A stretch of DNA of 61,410 bases from Oscillospiraceae bacterium (GTDB taxonomy: Bacteria; Bacillota; Clostridia; Oscillospirales; Oscillospiraceae): positions 1 through 61,410 of the forward strand of contig JAHHRS010000005.1 in the NCBI GenBank assembly GCA_020025675.1, given 5' to 3'. The translations under genes and the position numbers were made by a program. Below, one piece after another: positions 24,912 to 33,204 of the stretch (positions within the stretch are counted from its first letter, which is position 1; every line of letters starts with the position of its first letter). The notes under the pieces are model-generated. The model did not search any database. It was not told where the DNA came from and saw only the letters and a list, made by a program, of their open reading frames with translations.

Positions 24912-26552
24912 TTATTTTCTGTTTCCGAAAAGTCCTCTGATTATAGATCTGGAACCGGAGCGCATAACCGAGCTGAGAGCATTTGTGGCAGCTCTCTTTG
25001 CCATTGTCTTTCCGCTGATTTTTTTGCCGCCCATAACGGAACTTACAATATTGTTGCTTACAGAACGTGCAACTGAGGAGGCCGCGTTGGATGCAGCCCG
25101 TTCTATGGTTTCTCTACGGCGCTTTTCATCTCTTGCTTTCTCTCTTTCATATTCCCTTTCAGCTCTTGCCTCATCTCTCAGCCTCTGCCGCTCAGCAGCC
25201 GCTTCTTCTTTAATTCTCCGCTTTTCTCTTGCCTCTTCCTCCGCTTCCTGCTGACGTAAAAGTTCCAGCTCCTGGTTTGCCCGCTCCAATATCTCAAAAG
25301 CAGACTCTCTGTCTACGCTTTCTCTGTATTTTAGGTCAAACTCATCGCTTATTATAAGTTTCTGAACATACCTGTCATCGGCAGGTCCCATAAGGCTCTG
25401 AGGCGGCATGATATAAGCGCGCTGTACCATTGACGGAATACCGTATTCATCCAAGAAGCTAACAAGTGCCTCACCTACGCCCAGTTGCTGCAAAACCGTC
25501 TCTGTATCAAAGTCAGGATTTTTTCTGAATGCTCTGGCCGCCGCTTTAAGCGCCTTCTGTTCTTCCGGAGTGTATGCTCTGAGAGCGTGCTGTACACGGT
25601 TTGAAAGCTGGGCTAAAACATCATTTGGTATATCTGACGGGCTCTGGCTTATAAAGTAAATACCAACACCCTTGGAGCGGATAAGCTTTACCACCTGAAC
25701 TATTTTCTGCACAAGAGCCTTGGGTGCTCCGTCAAAAAGCAGATGTGCTTCATCAAAGAAAAATACCATTCTGGGCTTATCTAAATCTCCTACTTCAGGC
25801 AGCAGTTCAAAAAGCTCCGTCATCAGCCAGAGCATAAAGCTTGCGTAAACCGTAGGACTCTGGATAAGACGGTGCGAAGACAGAATATTTATATAGCCTC
25901 TGCCGTCTGTATCTCTCCTCATCCAGTCTCTTATATCAAGTGCAGGTTCTCCGAAAAGGACATCTCCTCCCTCATCCTCAAGGCTGAGGAGAGCTCTCTG
26001 TATAGCTCCTATACTTGCAGCGGAAACATTACCGTACGTGATTGTAAACTCTTCCCGGTTGTCTCCCACATATCGCAGCATAGCTCTGAGATCCTTTAAG
26101 TCCAGAAGTAGAAGTCCGTTGTCGTCTGCCACTCTGAAAACTATATTCAGTACACCGCTCTGAACCTGAGTAAGATTTAAAAGTCTGGACAGCAGCACAG
26201 GCCCCATATCTGAAACTGTAAGTCTGGCAGGGTGTCCCTCCTCACCGAAAACGTCCCAAAATCTGGTAGGGTATCCATGAAGCTCAAAATCCATAAGTCC
26301 AAGAAGGTTTACTCTCTCCTGCATATGGTCTGTGGGCTCGCCGGGGCGGCACATACCACTGAGATCGCCCTTTACATCTGCCATAAATACAGGTACACCC
26401 ATATCAGAAAAGCTCTCGGCCATAACCTTTACCGTTATTGTTTTTCCTGTCCCTGTGGCGCCTGCAATCAGCCCATGGCGGTTTGCCATAGATGGCTCCA
26501 TAAAAATTTCCCTGTCTGATTTTGCAAGGTAAATTTTACCCTCTTTATACAT
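24912..26552 (-). CDS. HerA-like ATPase (DUF853 / YjgR family)
   Basis: This 546-aa protein of the HerA-FtsK superfamily has Walker A GATGTGKT near residue 30, ADVKGDLSG, the Walker B FFFDEAHLLFDG near 265 and the sensor region FISQSPSDIPNDVLAQLSNR. Residues about 420-500 form a highly charged coiled-coil-like stretch rich in EAR/EKR. The family is widespread but its role is unsettled; DNA translocation or helicase activity is assumed by homology. GGAGTG precedes the ATG. It is a single-gene unit. Confidence 0.87.
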   Translation of the reverse strand: MYKEGKIYLAKSDREIFMEPSMANRHGLIAGATGTGKTITVKVMAESFSDMGVPVFMADVKGDLSGMCRPGEPTDHMQERVNLLGLMDFELHGYPTRFWDVFGEEGHPARLTVSDMGPVLLSRLLNLTQVQSGVLNIVFRVADDNGLLLLDLKDLRAMLRYVGDNREEFTITYGNVSAASIGAIQRALLSLEDEGGDVLFGEPALDIRDWMRRDTDGRGYINILSSHRLIQSPTVYASFMLWLMTELFELLPEVGDLDKPRMVFFFDEAHLLFDGAPKALVQKIVQVVKLIRSKGVGIYFISQSPSDIPNDVLAQLSNRVQHALRAYTPEEQKALKAAARAFRKNPDFDTETVLQQLGVGEALVSFLDEYGIPSMVQRAYIMPPQSLMGPADDRYVQKLIISDEFDLKYRESVDRESAFEILERANQELELLRQQEAEEEAREKRRIKEEAAAERQRLRDEARAEREYEREKARDEKRRRETIERAASNAASSVARSVSNNIVSSVMGGKKISGKTMAKRAATNALSSVMRSGSRSIIRGLFGNRK

Positions 26553-26641
26553 TATAAATCACTCCAGTAATTTGTAAGAATTCACATATATACATATAAT
26601 AACACAGCCGTAAATTTCTCTCAACTCAAATCTGATTTTGC

Positions 26642-26670
26642 TTGTAGGCAAGGGGCTTCTGTGCTATGAT
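26642..26670 (+). promoter_or_regulatory. Predicted promoter of the flavodoxin-ferredoxin gene
   Basis: TTGTAG (26642-26647) and TATGAT (26665-26670) are spaced by 17 nt. GGAGG then precedes the ATG at 26701. Confidence 0.45.
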
Positions 26671-26700
26671 TAACATAACAACATTACACGGAGGACTGAC

Positions 26701-27471
26701 ATGATTTTATACTATACAGGCACCGGCAACAGCCGATACGCCGCTTCAATACTTTCCCGACAGAGCGGGAAAGAGCTTGTGTGCATGAACGATATTATGC
26801 GCCTCAGAATTCAGGACCCATATGCTGCAAAGTACAGTTTTAAATCTGACAGCTCTTTTGTGATTGTCTGTCCCACATACTGCTGGCGCATACCACGGGT
26901 TGTGGAGAAATTTATAAGGGAAAGCCGCTTTGAAGGCACAAAAAAAATTTACTTTTATCTGACCTGCGGTACCGGCACCGGTGCGGCATATGAGCATGCC
27001 AAGGAACTGTGCCACCAGCTTGAACTTGATTTTATGGGCCTTGGTTCAGTAAAGATGCCTGAAAACTTCATAACCATGTTTAAAGCTCCCTCATACGATG
27101 AGGCGCAGGGTATACTGAGAGCCGCCGTGTCACAAATTGAGAGTGCCGGCAGGTTGATTAATTTCGGCAAACCTTTAAATGACAATAACATAGGAAATCC
27201 AAATCTTACAAAGCTGAATAATATTTTTTATAAGTTTTTTGTAAACGATAAAAAATTTCGCGTTACCAATGACTGTGTGGGCTGCGGCAAATGTGTGAGC
27301 ATTTGTCCGCTGTGCAATATAAGCATGGATTATGACGAACCTATCTGGCATGGCAACTGCACTCAATGTATGGCATGTATATCTATTTGCCCCCATGACG
27401 CCATAGAATTCGGAAATAGAGCCAAAGGTAAACGGCGCTACTATCTATATGCTAATGGCAGACAAAAGTAA
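26701..27471 (+). CDS. EFR1-family flavodoxin-ferredoxin protein
   Basis: This 256-aa protein starts with a flavodoxin-like FMN motif, YYTGTGNSRY, and runs as a flavodoxin fold to about residue 170. Two 4Fe-4S motifs follow, CVGCGKCVSICPLC and CTQCMACISICP. EFR1 proteins are abundant in anaerobic Clostridia and shuttle electrons; the partner is unknown. It stands alone between the divergent HerA-like gene and cdsA, with no neighbour that identifies its job. Confidence 0.85.
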   Translation: MILYYTGTGNSRYAASILSRQSGKELVCMNDIMRLRIQDPYAAKYSFKSDSSFVIVCPTYCWRIPRVVEKFIRESRFEGTKKIYFYLTCGTGTGAAYEHAKELCHQLELDFMGLGSVKMPENFITMFKAPSYDEAQGILRAAVSQIESAGRLINFGKPLNDNNIGNPNLTKLNNIFYKFFVNDKKFRVTNDCVGCGKCVSICPLCNISMDYDEPIWHGNCTQCMACISICPHDAIEFGNRAKGKRRYYLYANGRQK

Positions 27472-27553
27472 AACATTTTAAAGAAGTACAGTAAATAAAC
27501 TGTTAATTTTTCTTTTTATGCAACACTTCTTTGCAAAAAATGTAACTTGCTTA

Positions 27554-27582
27554 TTGAGCATTTGTAAAAAATATGTTATCTT
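27554..27582 (+). promoter_or_regulatory. Possible promoter upstream of cdsA
   Basis: TTGAGC (27554-27559) and TATCTT (27577-27582) are spaced by 17 nt. A terminator-like hairpin follows only about 10 nt after the expected start, so the leader could be attenuated. The match is moderate. Confidence 0.35.
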
Positions 27583-27595
27583 TATGGTAAACAAA

Positions 27596-27626
27596 AAGAA
27601 GTTCGATCTTTCGGACTTCTTGTTTT
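27596..27626 (+). terminator. Terminator-like hairpin between EFR1 and cdsA
   Basis: AAGAAGTTCG (27596-27605) pairs with CGGACTTCTT (27612-27621) through nine Watson-Crick pairs and one G-U, then TGTTTT. It most simply ends the flavodoxin-ferredoxin transcript. Confidence 0.6.
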
Positions 27627-27670
27627 AAGTTCATGTATACTCCGAGAGTAAAAGAAAGAGGGACAATTCA

Positions 27671-28462
27671 TTGAAAAAAAGAGTTATATCGGCTATTGTG
27701 CTGCTGATTATCAGCGCCGGTTGTGTTTTTTTATCTGAGGCATCCAGGGTAATTTTCTTCGCCGTAGCCGGTATTTTTTGTGCCTACGAGCTGAGTCATA
27801 ATCTGGAAAAGCTTGAGGTGTATTGTTGTGCTTGGGTAATGTATGTCTATATAGCGCTGCAAGCTGTTCTGGCTTTGTTCCACGCAGGGCCCACATTGTA
27901 TATCGCATGCCTTGCAGTAGGTATATATATGGCGCTCTTCTCCGGCATAGTTAACAGGAAAGTCAGCGGCACCGGTTCTCTCTACACCCTTGCCGGAATT
28001 GCTTATCCATGTTTTCTCTTCGGTGTATTAATGATGATAAGCGTAAGTGACTTATGGTTCCCTTCTCTTGCCATCGGAGCTATCTCAGCATGGATTTGTG
28101 ACAGCTTTGCGCTTTTTGGCGGCATGGCCTTCGGTAAGCATAAGGTCGCGCCAAATGTCAGCCCCAATAAGAGTGTTGAGGGATGCATCTGCGGAGCGCT
28201 TTCCTCTATTTTAACAGGCTGGCTTTTCCACATCACAGGTCTTTTTCCGGAATTCTCTCTCTCTGTTTTATTAATTACTTCATTTTGTGCATCAACCCTT
28301 GGTCAAATCGGAGATCTGGCAGAGTCCCTAATTAAACGCATGATAGGAGTAAAGGATTTCAGTAACCTGATTCCGGGTCATGGCGGTATGTTTGACAGAG
28401 CAGACAGTCTTCTGTTTTCTATACCTGCTGCATTTCTTTGTCTGCACCTTGTTCGGCTTTAA
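27671..28462 (+). CDS. cdsA: Phosphatidate cytidylyltransferase
   Basis: CdsA makes CDP-diacylglycerol from phosphatidate and CTP, the entry point of anionic phospholipid synthesis. The protein is 263 aa with about seven membrane helices and the C-terminal signature region GDLAESLIKRMIGVKD and PGHGGMFDRADS, which is diagnostic. The start is TTG at 27671, with AGAGGG upstream and no nearby ATG fitting the family N-terminus. The lipid kinase gene follows 20 bp downstream. Confidence 0.92.
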   Translation: MKKRVISAIVLLIISAGCVFLSEASRVIFFAVAGIFCAYELSHNLEKLEVYCCAWVMYVYIALQAVLALFHAGPTLYIACLAVGIYMALFSGIVNRKVSGTGSLYTLAGIAYPCFLFGVLMMISVSDLWFPSLAIGAISAWICDSFALFGGMAFGKHKVAPNVSPNKSVEGCICGALSSILTGWLFHITGLFPEFSLSVLLITSFCASTLGQIGDLAESLIKRMIGVKDFSNLIPGHGGMFDRADSLLFSIPAAFLCLHLVRL

Positions 28463-28482
28463 GTTTTCCATTTTGTTTTTAT

Positions 28483-29400
28483 ATGAATACTGTTAAATAT
28501 TTTTCCAAAAAAGTTTTAAATAAAAAAGCCCTTTTTATAATTAACCCGGTTTCAGGAAAAAAGCAAATTTTCCGTCTTCTGCCAAGCGTAATACGGGAGT
28601 TTATGGACGAAGGATATATGGTTACCACAATGGTAACCTCCCATAGAGGAGAAGCCAGTGATTTTTCTGCTAAATACGGCCGAGATTTTGACCTTATATG
28701 CTGCAGCGGCGGAGACGGTACACTAAATGAAACCTTAAACGGTCTTGCACGTGAAAACATTCATGTTCCGTTAGGTTACATACCCTGCGGAAGCACAAAC
28801 GACTTTGCAAATTCCCATTCCCTTTCCAAAGACATTCTTACCGCCTGTAAAAATGCCGCTTCCGGAACTGTGAAAGACTACGATATAGGATGTTTTGGTA
28901 AGCAGTATTTTACATATCTGGCAGCCTTTGGTGCATTTTCATGGCTTGCCTATACCACTGATCAGACTCTTAAAAACATGCTTGGACACACTGCCTACAT
29001 ATTGGAGGGTATAAAGGATTTAACTAAAGTTAAACCTGTTCACCTTAAAATGACAGCAGGCAATGTACTTCATGAAGACGATTACATATTCGGCGTTGTA
29101 AGTAATTCTTTATCCATAGGCGGAGCTCTCATTTTTCCTGATAATCTGGTTGATACCGCAGACGGCATATTGGAAGTACTGCTTATTAAGATGCCGAAAA
29201 GCTTCTTAGAACTTGATAGTGTTATAAGAAGTCTTGTTAATCAGGATTTCAGCTCTCCGCTTATAGATTTTTTTCAGGCTTCTGATATTTATGTTGAAAA
29301 TCCTGAGGGTCTTGAGTGGTCTTTGGACGGAGAAAGATCCGGTTTTCATAAATTTGTTCACATTAAGCCATTAAAAAAATTTCTTCATTTGAAATCTTAA
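28483..29400 (+). CDS. Diacylglycerol kinase-family lipid kinase
   Basis: This 305-aa (from ATG 28483) YegS/DgkB-type kinase has INPVSGKK at the N-terminus, the nucleotide motif CSGGDGTLNETLNGL and PCGSTNDFA. It would make phosphatidate from diacylglycerol, feeding CdsA encoded immediately upstream. The start is not certain: no strong Shine-Dalgarno is visible, and an ATG at 28438 inside the cdsA frame is also open. A weak start after cdsA may indicate coupling. Confidence 0.85.
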   Translation: MNTVKYFSKKVLNKKALFIINPVSGKKQIFRLLPSVIREFMDEGYMVTTMVTSHRGEASDFSAKYGRDFDLICCSGGDGTLNETLNGLARENIHVPLGYIPCGSTNDFANSHSLSKDILTACKNAASGTVKDYDIGCFGKQYFTYLAAFGAFSWLAYTTDQTLKNMLGHTAYILEGIKDLTKVKPVHLKMTAGNVLHEDDYIFGVVSNSLSIGGALIFPDNLVDTADGILEVLLIKMPKSFLELDSVIRSLVNQDFSSPLIDFFQASDIYVENPEGLEWSLDGERSGFHKFVHIKPLKKFLHLKS

Positions 29401-29431
29401 ACACACCCCCCTATCGGAGGGTGTGTTTGTT
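29401..29431 (+). terminator. Terminator after the lipid kinase gene
   Basis: ACACACCC (29401-29408) pairs with GGGTGTGT (29420-29427), with further C/G pairs inside, followed by TTGTT. It directly abuts the stop codon. Confidence 0.75.
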
Positions 29432-29444
29432 ATAAATAATTATA

Positions 29445-29488
29445 AAAGGTATGCCGAATACATCACTATTCGGCATACCTTTATTTTG
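29445..29488. terminator. Bidirectional terminator
   Basis: AAAGGTATGCCGAATA (29445-29460) and TATTCGGCATACCTTT (29467-29482) form a perfect 16-bp stem with a 6-nt loop and T/A-rich flanks. It lies between convergent genes and serves the leftward glycan operon as well as the rightward lipid genes. Confidence 0.9.
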
Positions 29489-29506
29489 AATTAAATAAGT
29501 CTCAAT

Positions 29507-30607
29507 TTACTTTTCCGTTATATTATCATCTTTCTGTGAAAATACCCATTCTCTCTGAATTTGATAACTAATAAAGAATAGGCATGTATCAACAGCAAAT
29601 TTAATCAAAGTTGCAATTATAGGTGCGTTGTTTTTAAACAGCTGATTGAAAAATGTTACAAGACCTGCCGATACCAGCATTTGGGGTATGCAGAGACAGT
29701 AATATCTGAACATTGCCCTCTTATAGTGGCTTTTATTTGCAAATACTATGGAATTATTAGCATTAAAATTTGCAAATGATGAGCATATTCTTGCTATAAC
29801 GGTAGAACCGAGTTCTGCAAACTTACCGAAATATCCACCGAAAAGTCTCATTACCAGATAAAATATTCCCAAGTCTAACAGAGTGGAACCTGCGGAACTG
29901 AGGAGGAACTTGAACATTATCTTTACTATGCGCCAAGTATCCTTTACCGGGTCAAAATGGGTTCCAGCATTTTCGTCCTCATAAACAGTCTCAATAGCTT
30001 GCTCTTTAAAGTCTATTCCCATGCGCTTCATTTGAAGGAGCATGTTGGTCTCATATTCAAAACGCTCTCCCTCAATATTGCAGAAGTCACTTAAATATTT
30101 TCTGGGAATTGCTCTGAGACCTGTCTGAGTGTCAGAAAGTTTGATGCCATAGCATATCTTGAACATTCTGGAAGTGGTCTTATTGCCTGCAAGGCTCTTC
30201 GGCGGTACACCCGGCTGATTAAAATCACGGCACCCCAGAATTACCTTGTTTTTCTCTTTAAGCATCAAATTACCGCAGGCAATAATATCCTTTGTTAAAT
30301 GCTGTCCGTCTCCGTCAATTGTAATTACACCGTCAACATCCGGCATATTTTCATTAACATATTCAAAGGCATCCTTTAATGCTCTGCCCTTACCTTTATT
30401 GACCTCATGGTGTAAAACTACACACTGTGGAAACTCCTCAGCTTTTTCAAAATAGCACTGACGATCAGTATTGCTTCCGTCATCCACTATAACTATATGT
30501 TGAAAACCGCTTTCAACAACACCATCCAAAACTTTAATAAATTTATCATCAGGGTTAAGGGATGGCAAAATTATCGCAGTCTTGGACTGGCAGTCAAAAT
30601 AATCCAT
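29507..30607 (-). CDS. Glycosyltransferase family 2 with C-terminal GtrA domain
   Basis: This 366-aa protein has a GT-A domain (1-225), with the nucleotide-binding VDDGSNT and the metal-binding DGDGQHL, of the polyprenyl-phosphate sugar transferase type. A GtrA-like four-helix membrane domain follows (about 235-355). Such fusions put a sugar on a lipid carrier and flip it. It is the last gene of the three-gene surface-glycan operon, 28 bp after the unknown anchored protein gene. Confidence 0.87.
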   Translation of the reverse strand: MDYFDCQSKTAIILPSLNPDDKFIKVLDGVVESGFQHIVIVDDGSNTDRQCYFEKAEEFPQCVVLHHEVNKGKGRALKDAFEYVNENMPDVDGVITIDGDGQHLTKDIIACGNLMLKEKNKVILGCRDFNQPGVPPKSLAGNKTTSRMFKICYGIKLSDTQTGLRAIPRKYLSDFCNIEGERFEYETNMLLQMKRMGIDFKEQAIETVYEDENAGTHFDPVKDTWRIVKIMFKFLLSSAGSTLLDLGIFYLVMRLFGGYFGKFAELGSTVIARICSSFANFNANNSIVFANKSHYKRAMFRYYCLCIPQMLVSAGLVTFFNQLFKNNAPIIATLIKFAVDTCLFFISYQIQREWVFSQKDDNITEK

Positions 30608-30635
30608 TCTCTATCTATATCTCCCAACACTATAA

Positions 30636-31748
30636 TCAGTATATGTCAAGCGCAACTGCTCTAATCTCATTGGCTGTTTCTGTAACTATAATCCTCATAT
30701 TTTCAACACGGTTGTCAGGTTCATTTCCCTTTGTGGTTGTGGAATCAGTAGTTACATCAAGGAAGTATATGCCATCGCCTATATATGTTGCGGTATTAAG
30801 CGTTATTGAATGTATTTCAAGAAGAGGCGGATGTTTATTTACCCAACTAATTCCGTCTTGAGCGCCTTTCATGCTTTCATCAATTTCGCTGCCCTTCTTC
30901 ATATATGGTAAAAGCAGCTGGTAACCGTATTCAGGGCCGTGCTGACCGGAAATATACTTCTTATATCTTGTAATAAATTCCTGTGTAAACTGATTTAGAC
31001 TGTCCATTTTGTCCTCGGCAACAGGAGTCATATACTGAGAATCATCTTTTTCAGAGTCAATAGTTGTAACGCTGCCGCTTTCATCAAGAATAACAGGATC
31101 CAGATGACCGATAATATTATCAAATTTGTATTTGACCTTTGTAGGAAGGTTAGGGTATCTGTCGTAATATCCTTCCAGATTATTATATTCAATACCGCTT
31201 TCCACAATATATTCCTCACCCAGCTTTGTGCCGTTAAGCTCAACACTGTATGTAGAGGGAACAACAACTTCTATGGAAGAATATAATCCGGTAAAGTCAA
31301 ATTCCTCTTTTTCCACTTTCCATGGTAACATGCCAAACTGAACTTCATTTGCTTTTGACTGATCCTCAGCCAGAGTAATAACTCCAAAGTCATTACCACC
31401 GCAACGCAGCTTAAATCTAATATAGGGGTCAGTACTGTTTTCCTTTGGCATACGAGAATAAGTAAGCTCATTTGCCAGCATTTCTTTAACTATAACAGCA
31501 CATTCCTCATTTGTTTGCATTTCGTGGGGCATATTTGAAATTGTCTCCGCTATGCTATCGCCCCAAAGATTTTCCTTGAGTTCATTAACATAGGTATCGA
31601 TTATTCGTGTCGGATCAGCATTCTCATACTCAACAGCATAAGCCCATACTTTTGTCAGACCAAATATAATGGCAGCCGCAAGAATTAAAATATATATAGT
31701 AAGACAAATTCCGTAAATTAATGAACCGGTTTTTTTCTTTTTAGCCAT
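30636..31748 (-). CDS. Uncharacterised membrane-anchored extracellular protein
   Basis: This 370-aa protein has a basic start, MAKKKK, one N-terminal membrane helix (about 11-33) and a long extracellular part with no recognised domain. The C-terminal third (about 240-370) has a pattern that could be NTF2-like, which is only a guess. ATG 31748 is chosen over a TTG at 31766 because GGAAGGTG lies 8 nt before it. It lies between a phosphodiester glycosidase-domain gene and a lipid-linked sugar transferase gene, so a role in surface glycan handling is likely. Confidence 0.6.
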   Translation of the reverse strand: MAKKKKTGSLIYGICLTIYILILAAAIIFGLTKVWAYAVEYENADPTRIIDTYVNELKENLWGDSIAETISNMPHEMQTNEECAVIVKEMLANELTYSRMPKENSTDPYIRFKLRCGGNDFGVITLAEDQSKANEVQFGMLPWKVEKEEFDFTGLYSSIEVVVPSTYSVELNGTKLGEEYIVESGIEYNNLEGYYDRYPNLPTKVKYKFDNIIGHLDPVILDESGSVTTIDSEKDDSQYMTPVAEDKMDSLNQFTQEFITRYKKYISGQHGPEYGYQLLLPYMKKGSEIDESMKGAQDGISWVNKHPPLLEIHSITLNTATYIGDGIYFLDVTTDSTTTKGNEPDNRVENMRIIVTETANEIRAVALDIY

Positions 31749-31766
31749 CACTGATACACCTTCCAA

Positions 31767-32867
31767 TCACTTGAAAAGAAACGCCGTGGGAAATGAACGG
31801 GAATCACCGGAACCGGACGAACTGCTGTTAATATATTCTCCGTTCAGGTACATTGTAGTAGATGACCCGCCATCAAGATTAATGGCGTTAACTGCGCCGT
31901 AGTCAAGCATAATATCAGCAAGGTCTCTATATGTACATCCAACACTATGGGCCTGACGTCCATCAATAACAAGCATCAAAACAGCACCGTCTGAACGCTG
32001 GCCTATAGCGGTTCTGGGGTTTACACCACTTGCAAGAAAATCATCAGGCATAGGCTCTCCGTTCATAATAAGAATAGGCTGAAAACAAACACCATCACGA
32101 ATTGTTACATTCTGAACGTCCTGCAAACTAAAATAGCCTACATGCATAATATTTTTGTCATCAAATCCCACAAAACTATCGCCGCCATAACCTTCATTAT
32201 AGCAAACACCGTCAACAATGGTGAGTCCACGTGGAGATCCGCCAAGACCGGCACCGCCCTCATCGATAAAACCACCGCCGTTAATACCGCCTATTGCACC
32301 ATAACGCTCACACATTTCTTTCACAGTAGCACCATAACCGCCCATAGTTTCAGGCATACCTACAAATACTCTGCTTGGGTCAAGAACAGTAAGCATATAT
32401 CCTACAAAATTCTTACGTTTAATTTCCTCAAGGATATATCCGTCCCCGTCTTCATCCTCAGGATACTGTTTCTCGGGAGTCTCCTCATCAGAAACATTAT
32501 CACCCTGGTTAGAAATGTTAATTAAAGATGTATCGATAGTTTTTTCAGTTTTAAATGCAGTCTTATCTTTAATTTCCTGAACTTCAGCCTCAGACAAAAA
32601 CACATTGGAAATAAATCCAAAACGTCTTGTCTCCAGCATAGTCATTACAAATGTATCCCTTAATGCAGGAGAAGGTCCCTTTACAAGAACATATTCAAGA
32701 GCAAGTCCACCCAAGCCTAACATTATTCCGGTGGCAAGGATAAAACCGAAAATTCGGTCAATTACAGTCCAGACTTTTTTTCTCTTAATTTTTTTTCGCC
32801 GAGCCAGTTTTTTAGCCTCTATTTCTTCCGGCGTAAGTTCTTTTAATTCATCGCTTTTTTTCTTCAA
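31767..32867 (-). CDS. Phosphodiester glycosidase (NAGPA) family membrane protein
   Basis: A 366-aa protein with a Lys/Arg-rich cytoplasmic start (about 1-35), one membrane helix (about 36-60), an acidic linker (about 115-150) and an extracellular NAGPA domain with GGINGGGFIDEGG, NPRTAIGQRSDG and the end motif NLDGGSSTTMYL. The domain includes the human mannose 6-phosphate uncovering enzyme and bacterial exopolysaccharide proteins that cut sugar phosphodiesters. The start is TTG at 32867 with GAGGTT upstream. Confidence 0.85.
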   Translation of the reverse strand: MKKKSDELKELTPEEIEAKKLARRKKIKRKKVWTVIDRIFGFILATGIMLGLGGLALEYVLVKGPSPALRDTFVMTMLETRRFGFISNVFLSEAEVQEIKDKTAFKTEKTIDTSLINISNQGDNVSDEETPEKQYPEDEDGDGYILEEIKRKNFVGYMLTVLDPSRVFVGMPETMGGYGATVKEMCERYGAIGGINGGGFIDEGGAGLGGSPRGLTIVDGVCYNEGYGGDSFVGFDDKNIMHVGYFSLQDVQNVTIRDGVCFQPILIMNGEPMPDDFLASGVNPRTAIGQRSDGAVLMLVIDGRQAHSVGCTYRDLADIMLDYGAVNAINLDGGSSTTMYLNGEYINSSSSGSGDSRSFPTAFLFK

Positions 32868-32930
32868 AACAGTAACCTCACATTATTTTTGTATTACTAA
32901 CTCGAAAACTTCATACTCAAATACTGAGAT

Positions 32931-32959
32931 ATTTTATCACAAGTGGGCAGCAATAACAA
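32931..32959 (-). promoter_or_regulatory. Predicted promoter of the surface-glycan operon
   Basis: On the minus strand TTGTTA (32954-32959) and TAAAAT (32931-32936) are spaced by 17 nt, with an extended -10 TGA before the hexamer. The whole gap 32868-33204 (337 bp) is AT-rich; beyond this promoter and the tuf terminator I see nothing else in it. Confidence 0.6.
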
Positions 32960-33150
32960 GTTGTAATTTTAAATGTTAATAAATATGTTAATTTTATACT
33001 GGTTTAGAAGAAATACACAATTATTTTGTTTTTACCAAAAACATAAGTATCAAAAGTTTTAGCTCTGATATAAGATATTTATTATATAAGCAAGTGCTTA
33101 TTCAAATCAAAATTATTATTAAAAAGCTTGAGAAAATCCTATTATAATAA

Positions 33151-33183
33151 AATAAAACTCCCCTGCTGTTATCAGCAGGGGAG
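33151..33183 (-). terminator. Terminator of the str operon after tuf
   Basis: CTCCCCTGCTG (33158-33168) and CAGCAGGGGAG (33173-33183) form a perfect 11-bp stem with a 4-nt loop; the minus strand continues with TTTTATTTTATT. It ends the rpsL-rpsG-fusA-tuf transcript. Confidence 0.92.
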
Positions 33184-33204
33184 CAAATAAACAGTATTTT
33201 AAAA

